A stretch of DNA of 64,000 bases. It comes from Chryseobacterium sp. JAH (GTDB taxonomy: Bacteria; Bacteroidota; Bacteroidia; Flavobacteriales; Weeksellaceae). Where the stretch lies: positions 186,001 through 250,000 of the forward strand of contig NZ_LMAH01000006.1 of assembly GCF_001507335.1 (NCBI RefSeq), written 5' to 3'. Shown here one piece after another: positions 9,405 through 18,239 of this stretch. Each line of letters opens with the position of its first letter. Position 1 is the stretch's first letter. The notes beneath the pieces were generated by a model. That model did not search any database. It saw only the letters and a program-made list of their open reading frames with translations, and was not told the origin of the DNA. A program made the position numbers and the translations under genes.

Positions 9405-11165
9405 TTACATCCTGTTTACGGTTTCTATTCCCAGTAATCTCAATGATTTTTGTATTGTTTTGGCAGTAAGATCTGAAAGATTTAATCGATACTGCTTGAT
9501 ATTTTCATCCTCCTGAATCAAAATTGGATTATTCTGATAAAATGAGTTGTAAGATTTTACCAGATCATATAAATAATTAGCTACCAAAGCTGGACTTAGG
9601 CTTTCTGCCGCTCTTGCAACAACTGCTTTATAATTGGAGAGCTGCATAATTAATTCTTTTTCAGACTGGCTTAACTCAATAGCATCAGTCTCTTTTACCA
9701 CAAAACTCGCTTTTGCTAACAAAGATTGAATACGGGCATAGGTGTACTGAATAAACGGCCCTGTATTTCCGTTAAAATCTATACTTTCCTCAGGATTGAA
9801 CAGCATTTTTTTCTTTGGATCAACCTTCAACATGAAATACTTTAAAGCACCGATTCCAACACTCTCATAATTGATATTTTTTTCAACTTCGGTGAAATTT
9901 TCAAGTTTCCCTAACTCTTCAGATTTAGATTTAGCTATATCAAACATGTCCTGCATCAACTCATCTGCGTCAACTACAGTTCCTTCACGCGACTTCATTT
10001 TCCCATTCGGAAGTTCAACCATTCCATATGATAAGTGATACAACTGATCTGCCCATTCATAGCCTAATTTCTTTAAGACTTTAAACAAAACTTGAAAATG
10101 GTAATCCTGTTCGTTTCCTACGGTATAAATTAATTTCTGAAGATTATTTTCTTTAAAACGCTCCACTGCTGTTCCCAAATCCTGAGTCATATACACAGAA
10201 GTTCCGTCTGAACGAAGCAAAAGTTTCTGATCCAAACCTTCATCCGTCAAATCACACCAAACCGAACCATCTTCTTTCTGATATAGAACACCTTTTTCCA
10301 AGCCTTCCTGAATAAGATCTTTTCCTAAAATATAGGTATTGCTTTCGTATTGAACCTGATCGAAATCTACTCCCAACCTTTTATACGTTTCTGCGAAACC
10401 TTTGTAAACCCAGGAGTTCATTTCGTTCCATAGATTTCTTACTTTTTCGTCGCCATTTTCCCAATCCAAAAGCATTTGCTGAGCTTCTTTCATTAACGGA
10501 GCATCTTTTTTAGCCTGCTCTTCGGAAACACCTTGTTCAACTAATTCGGAAACTTCTTTTTTGTATTCCTGATCAAATTTAACGTAGTAATTTCCTACAA
10601 ACTTATCACCTTTTACATGATCGGTTTCCGGGGTTTCTCCTTTACCAAATTTCTCCCAAGCCAACATAGACTTACAGATATGAATTCCTCTGTCATTGAT
10701 AATCTGACTTTTAATAACATCGTAACCAGCTTCCATTAAAATCTGAGCCACGGAGAAACCTAATAAATTATTTCTCACATGCCCTAAATGAAGTGGCTTA
10801 TTAGTATTGGGAGAAGAATATTCCACCATTACGGTTTCGTTTCTCTTTTCGATGTTTGAAAACTGGTCGGAAACCGTTTTAAACTGATCAACAAAAAATT
10901 GATTTTTAACCTTTACATTTAAAAAACCTTTTATTACGTTGAAACTTTCAAGCAAGTCAGTTTGTTCGGTTAAAGCCTGTCCCAACTCAACCCCGATGCT
11001 TTCAGGATTTTTCTTCAATTGCTTCACCAACGGAAATGTAACGATGGTAAAATCGCCTTCATATTCCGTCTTATTTTCCTGAATTTCGATCTGTATATCT
11101 TTCAACTGATAGACGTTAAGGATTACCTCTGCCAGTTTCTGTTCTATGATATCTTTAATATTCAT
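9405..11165 (-). CDS. argS: Arginine--tRNA ligase
   Basis: Class I aminoacyl-tRNA synthetase that charges tRNA-Arg in the cytoplasm. The protein has 586 residues from the ATG at 11165. The HIGH-type motif HLGH lies in SSPNTNKPLHLGHVRNN. The KMSKS region is the altered form KMKSREGTVVD seen in many ArgRS enzymes. The N-terminal Add-1 domain and the C-terminal DALR anticodon-binding domain ending in GIETVNRM are both present. The frame is open upstream to 11225, but that longer start would overlap the terminator at 11199-11222 and lie upstream of a good -7 box at 11183-11190, so the start at 11165 (MNIKDIIEQ) is chosen. Confidence 0.97.
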   Translation of the reverse strand: MNIKDIIEQKLAEVILNVYQLKDIQIEIQENKTEYEGDFTIVTFPLVKQLKKNPESIGVELGQALTEQTDLLESFNVIKGFLNVKVKNQFFVDQFKTVSDQFSNIEKRNETVMVEYSSPNTNKPLHLGHVRNNLLGFSVAQILMEAGYDVIKSQIINDRGIHICKSMLAWEKFGKGETPETDHVKGDKFVGNYYVKFDQEYKKEVSELVEQGVSEEQAKKDAPLMKEAQQMLLDWENGDEKVRNLWNEMNSWVYKGFAETYKRLGVDFDQVQYESNTYILGKDLIQEGLEKGVLYQKEDGSVWCDLTDEGLDQKLLLRSDGTSVYMTQDLGTAVERFKENNLQKLIYTVGNEQDYHFQVLFKVLKKLGYEWADQLYHLSYGMVELPNGKMKSREGTVVDADELMQDMFDIAKSKSEELGKLENFTEVEKNINYESVGIGALKYFMLKVDPKKKMLFNPEESIDFNGNTGPFIQYTYARIQSLLAKASFVVKETDAIELSQSEKELIMQLSNYKAVVARAAESLSPALVANYLYDLVKSYNSFYQNNPILIQEDENIKQYRLNLSDLTAKTIQKSLRLLGIETVNRM

Positions 11166-11182
11166 TATTATTATTTGAAGTA

Positions 11183-11190
11183 CAAATATA
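11183..11190 (-). promoter_or_regulatory. Candidate -7 box of argS
   Basis: On the minus strand this reads TATATTTG, a full match to the Bacteroidota -7 consensus TAnnTTTG. It lies 17 bases upstream of the argS ATG. No convincing -33 TTG was found at the right distance. Confidence 0.55.
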
Positions 11191-11198
11191 CGGAAATA

Positions 11199-11222
11199 AA
11201 AAAACCGCCCGAAGGCGGTTTT
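11199..11222 (-). terminator. Terminator of the first susC-susD pair
   Basis: AACCGCC/GGCGGTT stem with loop CGAA, followed on the minus strand by a T run. It lies between the end of the susD gene at 11247 and the argS promoter. Confidence 0.85.
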
Positions 11223-11246
11223 CAATATAATTAATCTAAGTTTAGA

Positions 11247-12932
11247 TTAGTTTTGGTTCCAGAAAGGAGTGAACTGGTTTTTCACAAATACCTGTGCCTG
11301 CGACACGTTTGGTACATTTGCTGAGTTACCAGTGTATTCTGAGATAGGATAAATCAATCTATAAGGTTTGTTTGGGTAGATTGCATTCTCAGCATTTGGA
11401 ATTGCAGGATAACCAGTTTTAAGGAAGTTGATGTACGTTTCAACTTGTCTCAAATTAGCTAAAGATGCGAATCTTTGGTACTGAATCGCTGCAATCTTGT
11501 TAGGTGCTCCTGCCCAACCCACAGTAGTATTATTTAATGCTGCAAGATAATTAGTTGCTCTAGCAGGAAGTAGACCATAAAAATCAAATGAATCTGCCAC
11601 TGCTGAATTGTATGCTGACTGAGCACTGAATGTAAATATACTTGGATATAAAGTTGCTGCCTCTGCTAGCAATAATTTATTTTCAGAACCCAACGCTAAG
11701 TAACCATCCATTGCAGCACCTACTTCAGCTATATATGCTCCACCAGAAGTATCACCCTGAAAAATCATTGCATAAATTGCCTGATTCCCTTGATCTGGGT
11801 TTGGAGACGGAGGAGTAGCAACAGGAAGTTTTTCATTGAATGTTGTTCCAATAAATTTCCATCCTAGAAATGAATACTGCCATTCTGTACTTCCCGCAGG
11901 TTTTGCACCACCTTGCTTGATTCCAACTACACTAGAAGGCGCTTGTGGTGCTGGAGAAGCACTGCTTGTAGCTCTTCTGAACATTTGACTACCACGATAA
12001 TCTCCTGTTGCTGAACCATATAATGTTCCATTTACAGAATTCGCATAATATTGAGCAGCCTTATATAATCTCCATCCATTTGTATTCAAAGCTGATCCTT
12101 GAAAATTAACAGCACCATAATTACTAAATAATGGATTAGGCGTTGCAGAATTTTTATTGCTATAGCCAGGGTTGATTATTACATCACCAAGATAAAAATC
12201 TGCAGTATTTCCAGTAGCCAAGGTCTGAAGCTGAGCGTCAACAAAAGCTCTAACAGCAGGATCCGTTACTTTAGACTGTCTCAAAAGAATCTTAAGCTTC
12301 ACATTTTTAGCAAACTTTTCCCAGTTATCCATATCTCCTCCAAAAATTACATCTTCCTGTGGAGTAACTACGTTATCACCGTTTTGAGTGGTTGCATTAA
12401 TGTCAGCAATCGCTTTATTGATTTCTTCTACCAAAGATCTATAGATAGCCGCATCATCGTCATATCTTGGAGTAAGATTACTTTGGCCTTTGAAAGCTTC
12501 AGAATAAGGTGCATCACCATAGAAATCTACTACATACTGTAATTGGTAAGCTTTTAAGATTCTTGCAATCGCAGAATGCAATGGCAATCCGGCTCCCTTA
12601 TCAATAATTCCCTGTAAGTTGTTGGCAGCAGTATAACTGCTCGTCCAGATTCCTGCACCGAAAGTATTACTAATATCTAAAGAATATTCTCTTGTAAGAG
12701 GATTTCCAAAATAATAATAGTTACCAGCCCAAGTATTGGTCCAAACATTTGAAAGAGAGTTCAAAGTTCCTGCTTGCGCGGTCATAACAAGGTTTTGTGC
12801 AGCCGTTAGAGTCTGTCTCGGAGAAATTTCAGAAGGATCGACGTTATTCGGTGAAATATTGTCATCTATCTCTCTACAAGAGGATACGAAAGCTGTTAAA
12901 ACTATCGATGAATATAAAAATATTTTTTTCAT
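11247..12932 (-). CDS. SusD/RagB family outer-membrane lipoprotein (pair 1)
   Basis: Surface lipoprotein of 561 residues. It has a type II signal peptide with Cys19 in VSSC, followed by an acidic stretch (REIDD) that fits the lipoprotein export signal of Bacteroidota. The body is mainly alpha-helical with TPR-like segments and resembles the SusD-like_2 subfamily, whose substrates are often peptides or unknown rather than starch. SusD proteins cap the mouth of the SusC TonB-dependent channel. The partner susC gene lies 10 bases upstream in the same operon. Substrate cannot be predicted: there is no glycoside hydrolase or peptidase gene beside the pair. Confidence 0.88.
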   Translation of the reverse strand: MKKIFLYSSIVLTAFVSSCREIDDNISPNNVDPSEISPRQTLTAAQNLVMTAQAGTLNSLSNVWTNTWAGNYYYFGNPLTREYSLDISNTFGAGIWTSSYTAANNLQGIIDKGAGLPLHSAIARILKAYQLQYVVDFYGDAPYSEAFKGQSNLTPRYDDDAAIYRSLVEEINKAIADINATTQNGDNVVTPQEDVIFGGDMDNWEKFAKNVKLKILLRQSKVTDPAVRAFVDAQLQTLATGNTADFYLGDVIINPGYSNKNSATPNPLFSNYGAVNFQGSALNTNGWRLYKAAQYYANSVNGTLYGSATGDYRGSQMFRRATSSASPAPQAPSSVVGIKQGGAKPAGSTEWQYSFLGWKFIGTTFNEKLPVATPPSPNPDQGNQAIYAMIFQGDTSGGAYIAEVGAAMDGYLALGSENKLLLAEAATLYPSIFTFSAQSAYNSAVADSFDFYGLLPARATNYLAALNNTTVGWAGAPNKIAAIQYQRFASLANLRQVETYINFLKTGYPAIPNAENAIYPNKPYRLIYPISEYTGNSANVPNVSQAQVFVKNQFTPFWNQN

Positions 12933-12942
12933 TTTTTACTTA

Positions 12943-15909
12943 TTAAAAATTAACATTTACACTAAATCCATAAGATTTTATTGAAGGATATTGTGTAACA
13001 CCAGCATATCCCTGTGCATTACCTGTACCTGTTGAAGTTTCAGGATCTGCAAAATTTCTGTTTGAATCTGAGTATTTTACAAATGGATTTCTAGCATGAA
13101 CTCCAAGAGTGATCCCAGTAAGTCCGCTGTTTCTTAACATATCAGCAGAGAAGGTGTAAGATAAAGCAACCTCTCTCAGTTTAAAATAAGAACCTGAAAA
13201 AACGTGGTTAGATCCTACAGTATTAAATTGATTTTGATAGTAGTATTCTACACCATCATATAAAGCATTACCTGTCGCACCTGGATATTGGTAAGAAACT
13301 TCTGTATTAGCAACATACTGACCATTTAGCAGATATGAAGAATTTGGCATAATAAATCCAGCCTCTCTATCAAAGTTTCCACTTTCTGGTAGTGTACCAT
13401 TAAATGCCATATTCTGAAGAATTTCAGTTGTCATTTTTCCACCAACTCTCCAGTCTGCCGTAGCAGTAAGCTTAAATCCTTTATAATTTATGCTCGTATT
13501 GAATCCCCAAAGATATCTAGGATTAGTTGAACCTAAATTCTGTAAAGTTGACGTAACGGTAGGTCTTCCAGTAGTTCTGTCTACAATAATTCTACCCTGA
13601 TCATCACGTACAAAATCAGTTCCCATTAACTGAAGACCTTTCATACCTTTAACTGCGTATACTCCCACTAAAGAAGAACCACCAATTGCTACTCTGTCGG
13701 TATCAGGAGCTATTTCCAAAACATCCATACTATAAGTAGTTAAGTTAGCTCCAATATCCCATCTGAAATTATCACTCTTTAAAGGTGTAACAGTGATATC
13801 TGCATCAATACCTCTGTTTCTTAATTTTCCAATATTTGTTCTAAGTATAGAAATACCTGAAGCAATTGACGTGTTGGTATCAGTAATCATATCTGTTGTA
13901 TCATCCTGATAAACCGCTCCGTTCAACAAAACTCTGTTGTTCCAGAATCCTAATGATAAACCTACTTCTTTTTTGGAAACTTTCTCAGCACGGATATTAC
14001 CAGAAGTTTGACCTGTAGGGTTAACAAAACTTAAACCACCATTTGCTGTAAAAGGGAAACCAGTACCTAATCCAAAATAATTTCTGATACTGTATGCACC
14101 TACTGAAGATGAGTTTGCAGTACCACTGATGTTCCCATAAATTTTCATATAACTTAGAGCCTCACCCCCAAAATTAAATGCTTTCGTAGGGATAAAACTC
14201 GCACCAACTGAAGGGAAGAAATAACTTTGCTCGCTTGTTGATAGAACAGAATTCCACTCATTTCTTCCTGTAGCTGTTAAATATAAGAAATCTTTATATC
14301 CTAAATCTAAGTTGGCAAACACGGCATGAGAATTATAAGACCCTCTTTGATTATCTAAACCATAAGGGTTTGAAGGGTTAGCCAAGTTCCACACCTGGTA
14401 CAATCCAGGAATAATAAGACCACTACCACCCGCACTTGTTGTCGTATAAGCGAAATTTTGGAAGTTATGCCCAACATTCAATTTCATGTTGATATCATCA
14501 GTAAGATCATAATTGAAATTCACTAATAAATCACCATAATATCTATTTTGACTTGAAGTTGATTGAAAATAAGAAGAAGCTATCGCTGCAGGAGTCGTAT
14601 TGATTGCACTAGACCATCCATCATTCCACTGATTATTGAATGCACCAATATACTGAAGATTTGATCTGTATAATACATCAATATTTTTATTGATTTTATA
14701 TCCTACACTACCCACTAAATTTAATCGATCAGTAGTTGTGTTATATCTTTGGTGCTTAATCGCCCAATAAGGGTTTTGATAGTAAATATTCCATGCATAA
14801 CCATTATCCGGATAATCCTTATATGCAGTAATTGGAATATCAACAGAAGATTGTAATAAATCTTCATAAAGGCCACTGTCTGTCGTATTAGTCGTCTGAC
14901 GAGTATAGTTCACGATTGCATCAAAGCTCCATTTACCAAATTTAGTTCCTGCTTTTAAGAAGGCAGAAAGTCTTTTCAGTTTATCATCAGCGACTACAAA
15001 TTCTCTCTGTAAATGGTCTACTGACATTAATAAATAACTATTTTCATCACCAATATTAGCAGTAACACCATTTTGTGTAACCGTACCAACCTGGAAGAAA
15101 TCCTTCACGTTATTTTTTCCGTTAGGAGCATAAGTTGACATGATTGAAGACGCTTCATCGGGAGTAGGTGTATTGTCATCAATATTAACCTCAATTACGC
15201 CGTCATTGTTAACATCCGCCAATGGAATACCGTAAGGTACCATCTGACCACCAAGTGGCCCACTGAAAGGTGCTCCCCAAGATCCATTTTCAACATTAAT
15301 TTTCCCTGCATACCATCCCTGTCCGTAATTTCTTTGTCTTTCAGGTGTATTCAATACAGATTCAAAATCCATTGAGCCATTGTACGTAACTTTAAGTCTT
15401 CCTTTTGATCCTTTTTTGGTATTAACCAAAACAACACCATTTACACCGTCAGATCCATAAAGAGCTGCAGCCTGAGAACCTTTAAGTATATTCATTGATT
15501 CAATTAACTCTGGCGCTAACTGATTCAATGCAGCAGCTGAGGAAATTACATTATCAATAACTACTAAAGCATTATTGTTACCTGTAAGAGATCTCATACC
15601 TCTGATCTGAATCTTAGGAGTCCCTGTTACACTACTGTTAGTATTTGTAATAGTTACCCCAGAAACTTTACCCTGAAGAGCTAATACCGCATTAGGGTTA
15701 GAAGCAGCAGTAATTTGATCACTACTAACAACTTGTACAGCAGCAGTTTGCGCATCTGCTTTCTTTGTAAGACCTAAGGCACCAGTGATAACAACCTCTC
15801 CAATAGACTGCTCTCTAAGAATGGTGTCTTTCTTTATTTCTTGTGCATTTACTAAAGCAAAAGAAGAAGTGACAACAACTAAAAGAACACTTGTAGTTAA
15901 TTTCTTCAT
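12943..15909 (-). CDS. SusC/RagA family TonB-linked outer membrane protein (pair 1)
   Basis: TonB-dependent outer-membrane transporter of 988 residues. A signal peptide (cleavage near VNAQ, residue 22) is followed directly by the plug domain (IGEVVITGALGLTKKADAQ through about residue 165, with VQVVSSDQI and LQGKVSGVTI motifs typical of SusC), then the beta-barrel ending in an aromatic residue (VNVNF). The N-terminal carboxypeptidase-regulatory-like domain of many SusC proteins is absent, as in the second pair. It forms the channel for whatever the adjacent SusD captures. The signal peptide closely resembles that of the second SusC (MKKLT...VNAQ...KKDT), which suggests an old duplication. Confidence 0.92.
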   Translation of the reverse strand: MKKLTTSVLLVVVTSSFALVNAQEIKKDTILREQSIGEVVITGALGLTKKADAQTAAVQVVSSDQITAASNPNAVLALQGKVSGVTITNTNSSVTGTPKIQIRGMRSLTGNNNALVVIDNVISSAAALNQLAPELIESMNILKGSQAAALYGSDGVNGVVLVNTKKGSKGRLKVTYNGSMDFESVLNTPERQRNYGQGWYAGKINVENGSWGAPFSGPLGGQMVPYGIPLADVNNDGVIEVNIDDNTPTPDEASSIMSTYAPNGKNNVKDFFQVGTVTQNGVTANIGDENSYLLMSVDHLQREFVVADDKLKRLSAFLKAGTKFGKWSFDAIVNYTRQTTNTTDSGLYEDLLQSSVDIPITAYKDYPDNGYAWNIYYQNPYWAIKHQRYNTTTDRLNLVGSVGYKINKNIDVLYRSNLQYIGAFNNQWNDGWSSAINTTPAAIASSYFQSTSSQNRYYGDLLVNFNYDLTDDINMKLNVGHNFQNFAYTTTSAGGSGLIIPGLYQVWNLANPSNPYGLDNQRGSYNSHAVFANLDLGYKDFLYLTATGRNEWNSVLSTSEQSYFFPSVGASFIPTKAFNFGGEALSYMKIYGNISGTANSSSVGAYSIRNYFGLGTGFPFTANGGLSFVNPTGQTSGNIRAEKVSKKEVGLSLGFWNNRVLLNGAVYQDDTTDMITDTNTSIASGISILRTNIGKLRNRGIDADITVTPLKSDNFRWDIGANLTTYSMDVLEIAPDTDRVAIGGSSLVGVYAVKGMKGLQLMGTDFVRDDQGRIIVDRTTGRPTVTSTLQNLGSTNPRYLWGFNTSINYKGFKLTATADWRVGGKMTTEILQNMAFNGTLPESGNFDREAGFIMPNSSYLLNGQYVANTEVSYQYPGATGNALYDGVEYYYQNQFNTVGSNHVFSGSYFKLREVALSYTFSADMLRNSGLTGITLGVHARNPFVKYSDSNRNFADPETSTGTGNAQGYAGVTQYPSIKSYGFSVNVNF

Positions 15910-15936
15910 ATTTAAATTGATTATTTTTTATTATTG

Positions 15937-15968
15937 CAAATATGTAAAACTTTCTTAAAATAACCAAA
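15937..15968 (-). promoter_or_regulatory. Candidate promoter of susC-susD pair 1
   Basis: On the minus strand a TTTG (15968-15965) is followed after 20 bases by CATATTTG (15944-15937). This matches the -33/-7 layout of Bacteroidota promoters with one mismatch in the -7 box. The start codon is 28 bases further on. Confidence 0.4.
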
Positions 15969-16105
15969 CGTTTTGTTAAAAATATTTAATATACAAGTGT
16001 TTTTAACATCAAAACTCAACAGTTTTATGAATTTAATAAAAAAACAACCATTATTTTACACCGAAGCATAGTGAGATTACAGCGGTAGACGATGCTTAAT
16101 TGCTT

Positions 16106-16159
16106 ATATTGTACAATATCAGTAATTAGTAATAAAAACTTTAACCAAAATTTGGTTAA
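16106..16159. other. Two perfect palindromes in a long non-coding stretch
   Basis: Between the two susCD operons 15910-16665 (756 bases) holds no credible gene. It contains ATATTGTACAATAT (16106-16119, perfect) and TTAACCAAAATTTGGTTAA (16141-16159, perfect arms around a central base). Both look like possible protein-binding sites. Beyond these, a candidate promoter at one end and a terminator at the other, I see nothing. Confidence 0.4.
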
Positions 16160-16606
16160 AATCTCTAAAATCGACTAGTAAGATGCTGATTGCGAAAACT
16201 AATGGTATCAAAAATAATTATTACATATTTTACGATTACAAAATTTCATCCTCTCTTATTGATAATCGGGAGCTATGTTAAAACCAATTAGTACCACTTT
16301 AAATTAATTTCCCAGAATTTTTTTTAACTTCGTATGTAATCCTTTAATGACATTAAAACTCTCTGGCAATTGAGTTCACTATATAATACATGATCCAAGT
16401 CAACAGCGATAATTTAAGGATCTTTCTTTATTGCCTAACGAAAGAAAAGAGTGTAAAATCACATTCAAATCTAGATCTATGCTTTTGAATTTCAAGTTGC
16501 ATAGCTTATAAACAACAGACACTAAAAATAACCTCTAGCAGTTTTTTTTCTATAATATATTAAAGGCTTAAATATTCAAATTTAAAAACAAAGATATATG
16601 TCAATA

Positions 16607-16632
16607 AAAAAACCGCCCAAAGGCGGCTTTTT
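16607..16632 (-). terminator. Terminator of susC-susD pair 2
   Basis: CCGCC/GGCGG stem with a CAAA loop, flanked by an A run that becomes a T run on the minus strand. It lies 34 bases after the susD stop and is nearly the same hairpin as the one ending pair 1. Confidence 0.8.
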
Positions 16633-16665
16633 ATGAATGTTAAATATTAAAAAATTGTTTAATAC

Positions 16666-18234
16666 TTAATTAGTATCCCAAATTAGCTTTGTACTCATTT
16701 TATCACCGCCTATTGAAGTAGATGCAGCTTGATAATTTGCTGTATTTAAGGTTTGTACTTGCGTTGGATAAAATATTCTATTTGGAACATCAGTTAATCC
16801 TGCAATTAAAGATGTAAAAGTATAACTAGTTTGACCAGTTGCAGAAGGAACATTTAAATTTGCTGTTTGGCCAGGTAATAGTAGTGTATTAGGATAGCCA
16901 GTTCTTCTGTATTCGGCCCAAGCTTCACTAGGCTGCATAAATAAAGCAATATATTTTTGAGTTAAGACATTCTGCTTGTTAGCTGCTGGTAAAGCTCCTA
17001 CAAAAGCATCTATTTTAGCTTGCGTAATTCCCCATCTTTCCATAGAAGCTTCTACACCATTTATATAATTAGCTTGAGACCATCCATTCGCTTCTGCAAG
17101 TAAGAATTCCACTTCAGCATATTCCATAAATACCTCAGTGTATGCCGGTTTTAATACACTTGCACCAAAGAAGCTAGATACCCCTGCTTGACTTGGAGCT
17201 AAAGTACTTGGCACACCATAAGGCATACCGCTAATTTGACTTGCACTTGTAGCTTCTGTCATAGTCTGTCCTCTTATATTTCCAATTTTGACAGAAACTG
17301 GTGAAGCGTACTTAAATAGTCTTGGATCTTCTGTGAAACCACCTGTTTCACCTTTTAGTAATTGTACAAATGTTTTAGAAATAGCAAAATCTGATCTAGA
17401 TTGATATGTCAAGAAAAAAGGAGAAGGATTGACTAAGTTATTTTCATAAGTTAAACCCACAGTATCATCATTTGAAGTCATAACTCCAGATGCAATAGCA
17501 TCGGTAATATGAGCAGTCGCAGTGGGAATAACTCCTTTAACTCTTGTTGCTACTCTTAACCTAAGAGAATTGGCAAATTTTTTCATTTTTTCAGGATCAC
17601 CGCCAAACAATTGATCACCTTCTGTCAAAATATTTTTGTCTAACTCAATCATCTCAGAAGCTTCCTTAAGCTCCTTCATTATATCTGCATAGATTTTTTG
17701 TTGACTAGCAAACTTAGGCTGAATATATTTATCAACGTCTAAAGCCTGAAAATCGGGATCTTGGTTTCCATATGACCAATACGGAATGTCACCAAAAGAA
17801 TCTACCAAGTTGAGAAATACATATGACAACATAATTCTTGAAGCTGCAATCTGGTTTTTATTAGAACCATAATTTGACATCTGTGCAGCTGTAGCGGGAT
17901 CTGTGTTAAGAGATATAATTTTTTTATAATCATTTGCTACATAATATGATCTCCTCCAAAGTTGATCATCAGTAGTTAGCCTATACTGATATCTGTCTTC
18001 TTCAGTATATTGTCTTTGAGCAGAATACTGCACCCAAGGAAGCATCATTCTTCCAGAGACCCAACCATCTCTAGTAAAATCCATATATTCTTTATTAGCA
18101 TTATTAAATAATCCTGTAGGCAATGGATTTTCAGTTGAATTAGGATTTACGTCAATTTCTTCAAATTTATCTGAGCAGCTATTTGTAATAAGAAAAAATC
18201 CTGAAATTGTTAATATTGAAATTATTTTTTTCAT
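16666..18234 (-). CDS. SusD/RagB family outer-membrane lipoprotein (pair 2)
   Basis: Lipoprotein of 522 residues with a signal peptide ending near Cys20 (TNSC). The Cys is followed by the acidic stretch SDKFEEID, consistent with surface export in Bacteroidota. The middle contains the SusD-like_2 pattern, for example YVFLNLVDSFGDIPYWSYG and GDPEKMKKFANSLRLRVATR. It is the substrate-binding lid for the SusC encoded 5 bases upstream. It resembles the SusD of pair 1 in fold class and motif order but differs clearly in sequence, so the two pairs probably handle different substrates. Confidence 0.9.
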   Translation of the reverse strand: MKKIISILTISGFFLITNSCSDKFEEIDVNPNSTENPLPTGLFNNANKEYMDFTRDGWVSGRMMLPWVQYSAQRQYTEEDRYQYRLTTDDQLWRRSYYVANDYKKIISLNTDPATAAQMSNYGSNKNQIAASRIMLSYVFLNLVDSFGDIPYWSYGNQDPDFQALDVDKYIQPKFASQQKIYADIMKELKEASEMIELDKNILTEGDQLFGGDPEKMKKFANSLRLRVATRVKGVIPTATAHITDAIASGVMTSNDDTVGLTYENNLVNPSPFFLTYQSRSDFAISKTFVQLLKGETGGFTEDPRLFKYASPVSVKIGNIRGQTMTEATSASQISGMPYGVPSTLAPSQAGVSSFFGASVLKPAYTEVFMEYAEVEFLLAEANGWSQANYINGVEASMERWGITQAKIDAFVGALPAANKQNVLTQKYIALFMQPSEAWAEYRRTGYPNTLLLPGQTANLNVPSATGQTSYTFTSLIAGLTDVPNRIFYPTQVQTLNTANYQAASTSIGGDKMSTKLIWDTN

Positions 18235-18239
18235 TTTAA

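Noticed and set aside
11166..11225. Longer argS start at 11225
   Set aside because: It would cover the terminator and the -7 box, and the added 20 residues do not resemble ArgRS.
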